DNA of 64,000 nucleotides from Hymenobacter duratus. GTDB lineage: Bacteria > Bacteroidota > Bacteroidia > Cytophagales > Hymenobacteraceae. Below the pieces are notes generated by a model. It saw nothing but the letters and a program-made list of their open reading frames with translations. It searched no databases and was not told the origin of the DNA. The stretch lies in contig NZ_JACWZZ010000003.1 in NCBI RefSeq assembly GCF_014698995.1, positions 496,001-560,000 of the forward strand. Reading direction: 5' to 3'. This document shows positions 25,083 through 33,583 of this stretch, one piece after another (the first letter of the stretch is position 1; the number at the start of each line of letters is the position of its first letter). The translations under genes and the position numbers were made by a program.

Positions 25083-25553
25083 ATGCCGCTCACTCCCGAC
25101 TTTTTATTTTCGCTGGCCAACCCGGTTGCCATGCTGGGCTGGGCGCTGCTGGTGCTGGCCCCACGCTGGAGCTTCACGCGGCGGCTGGTGCTGAATGGGG
25201 CATTACCATTGGTGCTGGCCGCGGCCTACGCGCTTCTGATTGGGAGCCACTACCTGGGGCCGCACGCGTCGGAAGGTGGGTTCAGTTCGCTGCAGCAGGT
25301 GGCGGCGCTGTTCCGCAGCCCGTGGGCCTTGCTGGCCGGCTGGGTGCATTATCTGTGCTTCGATTTGGGTATGGGCATCTGGGAAAGCCTGGATGCGCGG
25401 CGGCGTGGCGTGCCCCATCTGCTGCTGGTGCCGTGCCTGCTGCTTACGTTTCTGTTTGGGCCGGTGGGGCTACTGCTCTACGCCTTGGTGCGGCGCTTCT
25501 ATCCGCGCGCTGCCGCTGTGTCTGCCGCTTCGGTTTCTGCTGCTGTCCTTTAG
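25083..25553 (+). CDS. ABA4-like (DUF4281) membrane protein, 156 aa
   Basis: A protein of four membrane helices. It opens MPLTPDFLFSLANPVAMLGW and contains WVHYLCFDLGMGIWESLDAR and GPVGLLLYALVRR. This pattern (FDLxxG/WE, then FGPxGLLLY) is that of the ABA4-like family, named after the plant neoxanthin-synthesis protein; bacterial members have no proven role. Members of this group of bacteria are often carotenoid-pigmented, but no carotenoid gene is in the window. It is the first gene of a run with 25566, 26570, 27526 and 28681. Confidence 0.83.
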   Translation: MPLTPDFLFSLANPVAMLGWALLVLAPRWSFTRRLVLNGALPLVLAAAYALLIGSHYLGPHASEGGFSSLQQVAALFRSPWALLAGWVHYLCFDLGMGIWESLDARRRGVPHLLLVPCLLLTFLFGPVGLLLYALVRRFYPRAAAVSAASVSAAVL

Positions 25554-25565
25554 CCTTTCTGCGCC

Positions 25566-26435
25566 ATGTCTGCTGCTTCCTTCTCTCTGAAAACCACTGC
25601 CTCCCCCGCCACCGCATCGGCTGGCAGCACTACTTCCCTGGTTTCCAACGCCGCGGCCTGGCTGCGGACACTGCACCGCGCGAATCCGGTGCTTAGCTGG
25701 GCCGGCTGGCTGAATGTGGGGCTGCTGGCGGTAGCGCTGGTACTGCTCCCACTCGATACACGGCTGGTAACCGGCAGCCTCGTCTGGATTAAGCCCATCA
25801 AGTTCTGCCTGTCCATTATAGCCTTTGTCTGGACACTAGGATGGCTGCTGGCCGACCTGCCGGCGCAAGCGCAACGCTCGGTACGTGTGCTGAGTTGGGG
25901 AGTGACCCTGAGCATGCTGGCCGAGCAAGTGTGCATTTTCGTGCAGGCAGCACGCGGCACTACGTCACACTTCAACATCGCCAGTACCTTCGATGCCACC
26001 CTGTTTCAGGTGATGGGCGTGATGATTATGCTGAACACGCTGCTGACCGGCTGGGCCGTGTATTTGGTATGGCGGCACCGGCCCCACGGCCCGGCCGGCT
26101 ACGTCTGGGGCGTGCGGCTGGGGCTGCTGCTGTTTCTGGCCGGCAGTATTCTGGGCGGCATGATGATCCATCTGAACCAGCACACGGTGGGCGCGCCGGA
26201 TGGTGGCGCCGGCTTGCCTGGCATCGGCTGGAGCACCCGCGCCGGCGACTTGCGCATTGCTCATTTTCTGGGCCTGCATAGTCTGCAGGTGGTGCCGCTG
26301 CTGGGCTGGTGGCTAAGCCGCCGGCTGCCGCGCCGCGCCGTGCTCCTGACCTGGCTGGGCGCTGCTGCCTATGCTGGCTTAGTAGTGGCATTGTTTCAGC
26401 AGGCTATGCGTGGCGTGCCACTGCTACAGCTGTAG
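25566..26435 (+). CDS. polytopic membrane protein of unknown function, 289 aa
   Basis: It starts 12 bp after the ABA4-like gene and is surely co-transcribed. After a Ser/Thr/Ala-rich N-terminus come about seven hydrophobic helices, with conserved-looking polar features: VWIKPIKFCLSI, FNIASTFDATLFQVMG, MMIHLNQHTVGAPDGG and RIAHFLGLHSLQVVPLLGWW. The histidines and Asn/Asp near helix ends suggest cofactor or metal binding, but I do not recognise the family. No signal peptide; inner membrane is expected. Confidence 0.8.
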   Translation: MSAASFSLKTTASPATASAGSTTSLVSNAAAWLRTLHRANPVLSWAGWLNVGLLAVALVLLPLDTRLVTGSLVWIKPIKFCLSIIAFVWTLGWLLADLPAQAQRSVRVLSWGVTLSMLAEQVCIFVQAARGTTSHFNIASTFDATLFQVMGVMIMLNTLLTGWAVYLVWRHRPHGPAGYVWGVRLGLLLFLAGSILGGMMIHLNQHTVGAPDGGAGLPGIGWSTRAGDLRIAHFLGLHSLQVVPLLGWWLSRRLPRRAVLLTWLGAAAYAGLVVALFQQAMRGVPLLQL

Positions 26436-26569
26436 CGCCTGATTTTCTTACGGCTGAGTAAGCACTGCCACTACAACCAGATGCTGCAGGTAACCGGTGC
26501 ACCCGGTGCGTGCAGGTATGCCTCACCCGGCTCCTCTCCTATTCTTTCTTTCTTCATTCTCCCCTACGA

Positions 26570-27514
26570 ATGGCTGCCTTTCACTACTCCTTCCGCACAA
26601 TCCTACTGAGTCTGTTCCTGCTTACTGTTTCTCTCAGCCACGCCCAGCAAGCAACCGGTAAGCTTACCAACGGCCCCACTACCCTGCTCACCTCCGACTC
26701 GGTGCAACTATATGTGCAGGTAGCGGGCCAGGGCACGCCCTGCGTGTACGTGCACGGCGGACCGGGCGCGGGCAGCTACTCGTTTGAGAAGCTGGGCGGC
26801 AACCGCCTCGAAGACCACCTCCGCCTGATCTACTTCGACCAGCGCGGTAGTGGCCGCTCGGCCAGTTCTTCCCGCCAGCACTACTCCATGGCGCGCATGG
26901 TGCAGGACCTGGAAGAGTTGCGGCAGCACCTTGGGCTGGAAAAGTGGGTGGTGATGGCGCATTCGTTCGGCGGCACTATTGCCACGGCCTATGCCACTCA
27001 GTACCCGCAACGGGTACAGGCGCTGGTACTGGTGAATGCCGTGCTGAATCCGCCGGCTTCGCTGGAAAGCATGCTGCACTACGGCAATTCCCTGCTGCCT
27101 GCCGCCGCGCAGCCCAACCCCGGCCTGCCGATGATGCAGCGCGTGGGCATGGTTATGGGCGCGCTGCAACAGCAAAAGATGGCCTGGCAGCTGCAGTTTT
27201 CCGCCGACTCTATGGCTGCCCGCGCCGGCCGTGTTAGTCGCGCGGTGGCTGCCAATCCGGACTTCGGCACCCAGGTTTTCAGCGGCCAGCTGCCCGACTA
27301 TGGCCAGGATTTAGTGCCGGCTACGGCCAGGTTACTAATGCCGGTACTGAACATCGTGGGCCAGGACGACCGCACGACGGGTGCTATGCCCGGCACGTTC
27401 CGGTTTCCGAAGCAGCAGACCGTGACGCTGCCCGGCAAGCACAACTCGTTTCTGGAGCAGCCAGCGACGTTCCGGCAGGCGGTAGTTAGCTTCGTGCAGA
27501 AACTCCCGCGCTAA
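26570..27514 (+). CDS. exported alpha/beta hydrolase, proline-iminopeptidase-like
   Basis: A 314-residue alpha/beta hydrolase with signal peptide (FRTILLSLFLLTVSLSHAQ). VYVHGGPGAGSYSF forms the oxyanion region (HGGPG is typical of prolyl iminopeptidases), DQRGSGRS follows, and the nucleophile is S132 in MAHSFGGT. The acid is D266 or D267 in VGQDDRTT and the base H291 in GKHNSF. Its periplasmic location and the HGGPG motif suggest a peptidase or esterase acting on small substrates. It precedes the sensor kinase gene by 11 bp, so it is part of the same transcription unit. Confidence 0.86.
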   Translation: MAAFHYSFRTILLSLFLLTVSLSHAQQATGKLTNGPTTLLTSDSVQLYVQVAGQGTPCVYVHGGPGAGSYSFEKLGGNRLEDHLRLIYFDQRGSGRSASSSRQHYSMARMVQDLEELRQHLGLEKWVVMAHSFGGTIATAYATQYPQRVQALVLVNAVLNPPASLESMLHYGNSLLPAAAQPNPGLPMMQRVGMVMGALQQQKMAWQLQFSADSMAARAGRVSRAVAANPDFGTQVFSGQLPDYGQDLVPATARLLMPVLNIVGQDDRTTGAMPGTFRFPKQQTVTLPGKHNSFLEQPATFRQAVVSFVQKLPR

Positions 27515-27525
27515 CATCCTGCTGC

Positions 27526-28584
27526 ATGCCGCTGCCCGCCGAACGTCCCGCCGCTTTCCTGAACGACCGGTGGTTTCTGCTGCTCGGCATCCCGGCGCTG
27601 GCCTTGCTGGTGCTGCTGCCGCGGGGGCTGCTGCAGGTGCGCTCCGCGCCGGAAGCGTTAGGAGCCTGGGTGGTGTCCTTGGGCATCACCACCGTATTCT
27701 GGCTGGCGGGCCGGCAGCTATGGCGCCTGCTGCTCCGGCGGTTTCCACGCGTCGAGCAGACCACGCGGCGGCTGTGGTGGCTGGCGTTCATCAACACGTC
27801 CATCACGGCGGTAGTAACGCTGGGTATCGGGCTGCTGGCGGCCCGGGCGCAGGGCGGGCACCTCACCACGGCTGGCTACCTGTCGGAGTTCGGGCTGAAC
27901 ATGGTACCCACGGTGGTGGTGCAGCTTATCTACGAAAGCTGGCACCTGTTTCAGCAATGGGCCCGGAACGTGCGCCGTGCCGAGCAGTTGCAAAGTGCCG
28001 GCGTACAGAGCCAGCTCGAAGCCCTCCAAAGTCAGCTTGACCCGCACTTTCTCTTCAACTCGCTCAACACGCTGTCGGCCCTGATTGAGCCCGAAAACGA
28101 GCCAGCCCAGCAATTCGTGGAGCAGCTTGCCGATGTGTACCGCTACGTACTGCTGGCGCGCGACAAGCCAACGGTGCCGCTGGGTGAGGAGCTGGAATTT
28201 GTGAACGTTTATCTGGCGTTGCACAAAGCCCGCTTCCGCGACAACCTACGGGTGAAAACAGACATTTCGCCGGGTGCGCTGGCGGCTCATGTGGCGCCGC
28301 TCAGCGTACAACTGCTCGTGGAAAACGCCCTCAAGCACAACGTAGCCTCGCGGGAACACCCTTTGGAGCTGCGCATCGGCGTGGATGCCGGGCAGCAGTT
28401 TCTGGTGGTCGAGAACAGCTTGCGCCCCCGCACTGCCGGCCTTGCGCCCGGCACTGGTACCGGCCTGCGCAACGTGCGCCACCGCTACGAGCTGCTGAAG
28501 GCAGCCGCGCCGGTGCACGTATCAACCGATGCTGGCTGGTTCCGGGTGAAGCTGCCTTTGATTCAATCGAAACAGGAAGGATGA
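27526..28584 (+). CDS. LytS-type sensor histidine kinase
   Basis: A 352-residue membrane kinase. About four helices occupy residues 15-145. The His_kinase domain has LDPHFLFNSLNTLSALI with phosphorylated H174, followed by a HATPase domain with LLVENALKHN (N box) and GTGTGLRNVRHRYELL (G box). There is no recognisable extracytoplasmic ligand domain, so it may sense the membrane or a partner. The LytTR regulator lies 96 bp downstream. The kinase follows the ABA4-like, membrane and hydrolase genes closely, which suggests that the system controls or reports on them. Confidence 0.9.
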   Translation: MPLPAERPAAFLNDRWFLLLGIPALALLVLLPRGLLQVRSAPEALGAWVVSLGITTVFWLAGRQLWRLLLRRFPRVEQTTRRLWWLAFINTSITAVVTLGIGLLAARAQGGHLTTAGYLSEFGLNMVPTVVVQLIYESWHLFQQWARNVRRAEQLQSAGVQSQLEALQSQLDPHFLFNSLNTLSALIEPENEPAQQFVEQLADVYRYVLLARDKPTVPLGEELEFVNVYLALHKARFRDNLRVKTDISPGALAAHVAPLSVQLLVENALKHNVASREHPLELRIGVDAGQQFLVVENSLRPRTAGLAPGTGTGLRNVRHRYELLKAAAPVHVSTDAGWFRVKLPLIQSKQEG

Positions 28585-28680
28585 AGCGTTGCCTCCCGCA
28601 GGCAAACTGCCTGCCCTGACACTGCCCAACGGCAATAGCCTGATGTGGCCCACACCAGCTTCAACTTTTAATTGAAAAGC

Positions 28681-29472
28681 ATGACTGTTTTGCTGCTCGA
28701 AGATGAATACCCGGCCGCCGAGCGGCTTCAGCGCCTGCTCCGCCAAGCCGCCCCCGACGCCCAGGTGCTGGCCGTGCTGGATAGTGTGGCCGGAGCACTG
28801 CAATGGTTAGACAACAGCCCCGCCCCCGACCTGATTCTGAGCGACATTCAGCTGGCCGATGGGCTGAGCCTGGAAGTATTCGAGCAGACGGTGGTGCGCA
28901 GTCCGGTGATTTTCACCACGGCTTACGACGCTTATGCCATTCGGGCATTCAAAGCCAACAGCGTAGACTATTTGCTGAAACCGGTGAAGCTGGCCGAGCT
29001 GCAGGCAGCCCTCACCAAGCTGCGGGAATGGCGCGCCCCAGCACCCACCAGCCTCTCAGATCCGGCTGCCCAGGATACCGTTGCGCACCGCCTGGAACAC
29101 CTGCTCGACAGCCTTCCCCGCCCCGACACACGGTACAAAACCCGCTTTCTGGTGCGCAACGGCGAGCAGCTGCTACCACTGCCCGCCGCGCAGGTAGCCT
29201 GGTTTCAGAGCCGCCACGAAACTACCACGCTGGTTGCTCAGGATGGGCGCCGCTTCGTGGTAGACTACACGCTGGAACAGTTAGAGAGCCTCCTCGACCC
29301 GCACCACTTTTTCCGCCTCAACCGACAATTTCTCGCGCAGCTGCCCGCGGTGCAGCGCCTGCACCTGCACTTCAACGGCAAGCTGCTGCTGGACCTGCAC
29401 CCCGCTCCCAGCGAGGAAGTGCTAGTCAGCCGGGAGAAGGCAGCGCTGGTGAAGCAGTGGCTGGAAGGCTAG
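28681..29472 (+). CDS. LytTR-family response regulator
   Basis: A 263-residue regulator. The receiver domain (1-120) has the acidic pair E7/D8, phosphoacceptor D55 in LILSDIQLADG, and T/K switch residues in FTTAYDAYA and DYLLKPVKL. The C-terminal LytTR domain (about 160-260) starts RNGEQLLPLPAAQVAWF and ends LVSREKAALVKQWL. LytTR proteins bind short direct repeats with a 21-22-bp period; the three repeats at 24967-25017 are the obvious candidate. The ATG at 28681 is preferred over a TTG at 28672. Confidence 0.92.
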   Translation: MTVLLLEDEYPAAERLQRLLRQAAPDAQVLAVLDSVAGALQWLDNSPAPDLILSDIQLADGLSLEVFEQTVVRSPVIFTTAYDAYAIRAFKANSVDYLLKPVKLAELQAALTKLREWRAPAPTSLSDPAAQDTVAHRLEHLLDSLPRPDTRYKTRFLVRNGEQLLPLPAAQVAWFQSRHETTTLVAQDGRRFVVDYTLEQLESLLDPHHFFRLNRQFLAQLPAVQRLHLHFNGKLLLDLHPAPSEEVLVSREKAALVKQWLEG

Positions 29473-29488
29473 GCGACTACGGTGTTAG

Positions 29489-30739
29489 CTACCGGCTACT
29501 CACCGCCGTGCTGGTATAGAGAGCCAACGGCGCGGGTACTGCAGTCGCCGGAATAAGATCAGGCTCGATGAAGACTGTTGCAGTGGCGGAAGCTTTGGGT
29601 GGCGCCGGTAGCAGCTTACCGTAGAGACGCAGGAAGGGAAGTTCGAAATAGCGGAAACTCACCATGGCGCCCAGCACCGTCAGAGCAAAAGCCAGTACAG
29701 GTTTGAGCAACACAATATTCCAGACCGTTTTGGGCAGACCCGTGAGGTGCAACACGTCATCTACTGCTACAATGGCCACGGCATGCAGCAGATACAGGCC
29801 ATAGGCCAACTGCCCCAGCTTCCGGAAACCAGGCAGGTACCCCAGCTTGAAAAGTGACTTCCGACCGTAATTCTGTTCCAGCAGCACCGATACTGCCACT
29901 ATATCAACCACAAGCCGCTCGAAGGGCTGCACCATAGCCGGAGCATCCCGCAAGCCGTGCCGGTACAGATAAATGGCCGCCAGCCACAGGGCCACAATCA
30001 GCACGGGCGACTGATGGCGCACAGCCAGCAGCCAGCGGCGGGCGAGCGGATGGCGGTATTGATGAGCATGAAACACGGCTACTGCTGCCAACCCTCCTAC
30101 TGCCAAGTCCGAGGCGCAGGTGAGGGTATGGAATGGGCTGAGGTCGTGCGTGCACTGCCAGGCCAGCACAGCGGCCAGAATGCCCAAGAACGTAGCAAAC
30201 AATGCCCGTCTCGGCACCAAAGCCAGTAGCAAGGGCCAGACCAGATAGAACTGCTCTTCCACCGCCAACGACCAAAGTACGCTCAGGCCCAGGAACTCCG
30301 GCATTCGCTCCACAAAATCGAAATTCTGTATGAACACCAGGTGATGCCACAAGCTGGCAACTTCGGTATAGGGGTGGCTGCCGAAGCTGCGTAACCAGGG
30401 GTAGAGCCCAAAGCCGATGCCCAGCATAACCAGATACAACGGCGCAATGCGCAACAAGCGCCGCAAGTAGAAGGCACCGATATGCACCTGCCCTTCAAAC
30501 TGCTTTTCGCGCAGCAGCAACATCGTAATGATGAAGCTGCTCATCACGAAGAAGAAAGACAGCACCAACGACGTGTCGTGGACAGTACCAAACTGCACGA
30601 TCGGGTTTACCCAATGCGTCTGCAGTTCGGGAGACTTATAGTCGCAGCCATGCGAGATGAAAACCAGTATAAAAAACAGCCCTCGCAAACCGTCTAAATT
30701 TTCGAAGTAAAATCGTTTTCGCGTAACAGTTCTTGCCAT
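29489..30739 (-). CDS. acyltransferase family 3 membrane protein
   Basis: A 416-residue protein of about ten membrane helices with the Acyltransferase_3 features: ENLDGLRGLFFILVFISHG, with the catalytic His after helix 1, then YLRRLLRIAPLYLV, and LWSLAVEEQFYLVWP. Such enzymes move acetyl or other acyl groups onto cell-surface polysaccharides, peptidoglycan or lipids. No polysaccharide cluster surrounds it, so the target is unknown. It converges on the LytTR gene with 16 bp between stops. The 150 bp upstream are AT-rich and hold its promoter, without an exact -7 consensus. Confidence 0.88.
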   Translation of the reverse strand: MARTVTRKRFYFENLDGLRGLFFILVFISHGCDYKSPELQTHWVNPIVQFGTVHDTSLVLSFFFVMSSFIITMLLLREKQFEGQVHIGAFYLRRLLRIAPLYLVMLGIGFGLYPWLRSFGSHPYTEVASLWHHLVFIQNFDFVERMPEFLGLSVLWSLAVEEQFYLVWPLLLALVPRRALFATFLGILAAVLAWQCTHDLSPFHTLTCASDLAVGGLAAVAVFHAHQYRHPLARRWLLAVRHQSPVLIVALWLAAIYLYRHGLRDAPAMVQPFERLVVDIVAVSVLLEQNYGRKSLFKLGYLPGFRKLGQLAYGLYLLHAVAIVAVDDVLHLTGLPKTVWNIVLLKPVLAFALTVLGAMVSFRYFELPFLRLYGKLLPAPPKASATATVFIEPDLIPATAVPAPLALYTSTAVSSR

Positions 30740-30890
30740 TAGATCAGACTAAAAAATCTAGTAAAAGTATTGACTATGACTGGGATTAAAAAGACTATTA
30801 TATTATTGCATTTATTAGTGTAACATTTGAAATATCATATCAATAGCCATTGATTCCTATCCAACCACTTTCACTATCTCCCCTCTCCAG

Positions 30891-31487
30891 CTAGGCTTCG
30901 GGTAGTATCCACATCAGCCCGCCACCCGCTGCCCAGCCAACCACGCTGCCTACCACCAGCTCGGCCAGAGTATGCCGGCGCAGCACAAGCCGCGAAGCGG
31001 CAATCAGGGTGGCCAGCACCAGAGCGGTTGCGCCCCAGGTGGGTTCCAGGCGTAGCAGCACGCAAGCCAAGAAAAAGGATATAGCCGCGTGCAACGACAC
31101 TTTCAGCCAGAAATTGAGCAGGTAGCACGCCAGCAGAAGCCCCCACGCCGCCGCTAGGCCGTACCGGAACCCGCCGTCGGCTTGCTGCTGCCAGAACAGC
31201 ACGAGCGTGGCCAGCCCCAGCAACGCCAGCAGCACCGGATAAAAGGAGTTGCGCTGCTTCCGCTCCGATACGTCGAAGTTGGTGTAGGTACCGCGCCGCG
31301 TCTGCCGCAGGTTCCATAAGCCGATGGGCACTACCACCAGCAGCACGCTGCCAATAGCCCACCCGGAAGCCGCGCCCTGCCACTGCCGCACGGCCACAAA
31401 AGCCACCATCGCCGGCACCAGCATCAACGGGTGCCCCAGCCCGGATACTGCTGCCGCCACCCGGCGCACCATCAACGAGTCGAGCAT
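30891..31487 (-). CDS. PAP2-like phosphatase membrane protein, 198 aa
   Basis: A protein of about six helices resembling the PAP2 superfamily. The second motif appears as KVSLHAAISFFLA (histidine in place) and the third as SRLVLRRHTLAELVVGSVVG, where the usual final Asp is Glu. The first KxxxxxxRP motif is not obvious; RKQRNSFYP may stand in for it, so activity is uncertain. Likely substrates are lipid phosphates such as undecaprenyl pyrophosphate or phosphatidate. It starts 3 bp after the stop of the LytTR gene, so the two are translated from one mRNA. Confidence 0.75.
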   Translation of the reverse strand: MLDSLMVRRVAAAVSGLGHPLMLVPAMVAFVAVRQWQGAASGWAIGSVLLVVVPIGLWNLRQTRRGTYTNFDVSERKQRNSFYPVLLALLGLATLVLFWQQQADGGFRYGLAAAWGLLLACYLLNFWLKVSLHAAISFFLACVLLRLEPTWGATALVLATLIAASRLVLRRHTLAELVVGSVVGWAAGGGLMWILPEA

Positions 31488-31490
31488 AGT

Positions 31491-32288
31491 TTAGCGGTCC
31501 AGCCAGGCCTTGAAGGCGGCTACTTTCTCGCGGCTGACCAGTACGGTGTCGTTGTCGGGGGCGGCGGGCTTGAGGACAGTTTGCAGGCGCGAATTAGTGT
31601 AGTGGATGATGTCGTGGATGGCCTCGGCATGAGCCAGATAGGCGCGGTTGAGGCGGAAGAACTCCGTAGGGTCGAGCATCTGCTCCAGCTGCTCCAGCGT
31701 GTAGTCCACCACAAAGCGGCGGCCCTCACGGGTATGCAGCAGCGTCACTTTTTCCAGGCTGGCGAAGTAGGCAATCTGCTCCACCGGGATGGCCTTCAGA
31801 TGCTCGCCCACCCGCACCACAAACCGGGACTTATACTCTTTGGCTGGCTGCGCCTGCTGCAGCACGCGTGCCAGCAGCGCCGCATCAAACTGTGGGGTGG
31901 CCGCTTCGCGCTGGCGCTGCAGCTTGGCCAGCGCCGCCGTCAGCTCCTCCGGGGCTATGGGCTTGAGCAGGTAGTCCACACTGTTCACTTTGAACGCCCG
32001 CAGCGCATACTTGTCGTAGGCCGTAGTGAAAATGACCGGGCTGCGGATTTCGAGCCGCTCAAACAGCTCGAAGCTCAGCCCATCGGCCAGATGAATATCC
32101 AGAAACAACACGTCGGGCGCGGGCTGCAACGCCCGCAGCAGCGTCTCCGCCTCCACCACCGATTCGGCCATGCCCACTATTTCTACCGGCTGCGGCTGCT
32201 TTTTCAGGAGCCCCGCCAGGCGGTTGGCAGCCAGTGGTTCGTCTTCGATGATGAGGGCGCGGAGCGGTTGCGTGGTAATGAGGGCCAT
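31491..32288 (-). CDS. LytTR-family response regulator
   Basis: A 265-residue regulator with receiver (E15, D16; phosphoacceptor D64 in VLFLDIHLADG; DYLLKPIAPEEL) and a C-terminal LytTR domain from about residue 160 (VVRVGEHLKAIPVEQIAYF to LVSREKVAAFKAWL). It is a paralogue of the regulator at 28681; FRLNR and FVVDYTLEQLE are shared. The kinase gene lies upstream, the PAP2-like gene directly downstream. The repeated element at 34351-34392 and 44168-44209 is the best candidate for its binding site. Confidence 0.92.
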   Translation of the reverse strand: MALITTQPLRALIIEDEPLAANRLAGLLKKQPQPVEIVGMAESVVEAETLLRALQPAPDVLFLDIHLADGLSFELFERLEIRSPVIFTTAYDKYALRAFKVNSVDYLLKPIAPEELTAALAKLQRQREAATPQFDAALLARVLQQAQPAKEYKSRFVVRVGEHLKAIPVEQIAYFASLEKVTLLHTREGRRFVVDYTLEQLEQMLDPTEFFRLNRAYLAHAEAIHDIIHYTNSRLQTVLKPAAPDNDTVLVSREKVAAFKAWLDR

Positions 32289-32314
32289 AAAAAAGGCAGA
32301 GGCTTGTTAGTATA

Positions 32315-32399
32315 GTAAGCAGCAACTGGTTACTGCTTACCAGAGAAGGAAGTTAACAGGTAAGCTGGCCGAGGCAGCACTGCCGCTGCGGCCAGCTTA
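32315..32399 (-). other. two hairpins between kinase and regulator genes
   Basis: An 8-bp stem with a 10-nt loop (32315-32340) and a longer stem (32361-32370 with 32390-32399, with extra inner pairs) fill most of the gap between the LytS and LytTR genes. No T tract follows on the minus strand, so they may tune the regulator level or stabilise RNA rather than terminate. Confidence 0.5.
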
Positions 32400-32424
32400 G
32401 CACGGCGCTGCGGAGCTTGTGCAT

Positions 32425-33498
32425 TTATTCCAACTCCAGCAGCGGCAGCGTTACAAGGAATTCGGTTTCGGTTTTGATTACTACCACCAACTCGCTCGTC
32501 AGGAAAGCATAGCGTGCCTGCAGGTTCTGCAGGCCCAGGCCCGTCGATTCGCCTTCGGGCACGCGGCGGTAGCGCAAGGTGTTGCGTACTGTGAGCCGGC
32601 GCGCGGCAGCATCCAGCTCCACCGTGATGCGCAGCGGGTCGCGCTGGCTGGTGGCGTTGTGCTTGAGGGCGTTTTCGAGCAGCAACTGCACGGCCAGCGG
32701 GGGCACCAGCAGTGTTTCCAACGCAGCCGCAGGAGGCAGCTTCAGCTCCACGCTCAACCCCTCGCCCAGCCGGGTTCTTTGCAGAAACAGATACGACTCC
32801 ACGAAGCGCATTTCCTCCGCCACCGATACCACTTCCTGCTCCTGGCTGTCGAGCACGTAGCGGTAGACCTGGCTGAGCTGCCGGATGAAGCGCACGGCGC
32901 GGCTGGGGTCTTCCTCCACCAGCGACGTGAGGGCGTTCAGGGAGTTGAACAGGAAGTGCGGATCTACCTGGCGGCGCAACGAATCGAGGCGGGCTACGGC
33001 GTTTTCCTTTTCCACCCGCTCGGCCCGGATGGCGGCCTCGCGCCAGTGCTGCAGGAACGAGCGGCTGTGCAGAAACAGCGACACCACCCCGGTTATAATC
33101 AGCGGAAACGCATACTGCGGCCACATGCGGGCGGCAAATATCCGCTGGACCGGCTGGTGCAGATACAGCACATGAAACGTGCCGTTTACCAGCAGAATAA
33201 CCACCAGCGAGGCCACCAGGGAGGCTACCAGCGTGAACAGAAAGCGGCGCGCGGGCTGCCGGGTCCAGTCGGCGCGGGAGTTGAGCCACTCCACCGCGTA
33301 GCCGTTCACCAGCCACAGCCCGGCCGTGTAGGCAAAGGTGATGATGAAGTTGAGCAGCATTTCCGGCAGATTGCCCCAGGCGGCCGGGTCCATGCTCACG
33401 CTTATCACGGCCGCTATCAGCAGCAGTATAGCCAGCAGCCGGAACAGCTCCCGGGGGCGGCGGTGCAGGGGCAGAAGCGCAGGATGCTGGTCGTTCAT
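32425..33498 (-). CDS. LytS-type sensor histidine kinase
   Basis: A 357-residue kinase with four membrane helices in residues 18-145, a short coiled linker and a His_kinase domain with VDPHFLFNSLNALTSLV (H181). The HATPase part shows LLLENALKHNATS and GESTGLGLQNLQARYAFL. The ATG at 33498 is chosen because the upstream frame overlaps the previous gene. It is the second gene of the operon secreted protein - kinase - regulator - PAP2-like phosphatase. No ligand-binding domain is seen. Confidence 0.9.
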   Translation of the reverse strand: MNDQHPALLPLHRRPRELFRLLAILLLIAAVISVSMDPAAWGNLPEMLLNFIITFAYTAGLWLVNGYAVEWLNSRADWTRQPARRFLFTLVASLVASLVVILLVNGTFHVLYLHQPVQRIFAARMWPQYAFPLIITGVVSLFLHSRSFLQHWREAAIRAERVEKENAVARLDSLRRQVDPHFLFNSLNALTSLVEEDPSRAVRFIRQLSQVYRYVLDSQEQEVVSVAEEMRFVESYLFLQRTRLGEGLSVELKLPPAAALETLLVPPLAVQLLLENALKHNATSQRDPLRITVELDAAARRLTVRNTLRYRRVPEGESTGLGLQNLQARYAFLTSELVVVIKTETEFLVTLPLLELE

Positions 33499-33583
33499 GG
33501 CGGAAGAAGGGCCCGAATCTAAGCAGAAACCGGCAGCATCCGGGTCAGCCAGCGCCAACTCGGCGGCGGCCAGAGGCACCCGG

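Noticed and set aside
28597..28614. Terminator between LytS and LytTR genes (CAGGCA/TGCCTG hairpin)
   Set aside because: The stem is only 6 bp, has no T tract, and the flanking genes clearly belong together.
30874..31383. Alternative minus-strand frame, 169 aa, at the PAP2-like gene
   Set aside because: The 198-aa frame has membrane helices, PAP2 motifs and a 3-bp gap to the regulator gene; the alternative is Ala/Gly/Arg-rich without structure.
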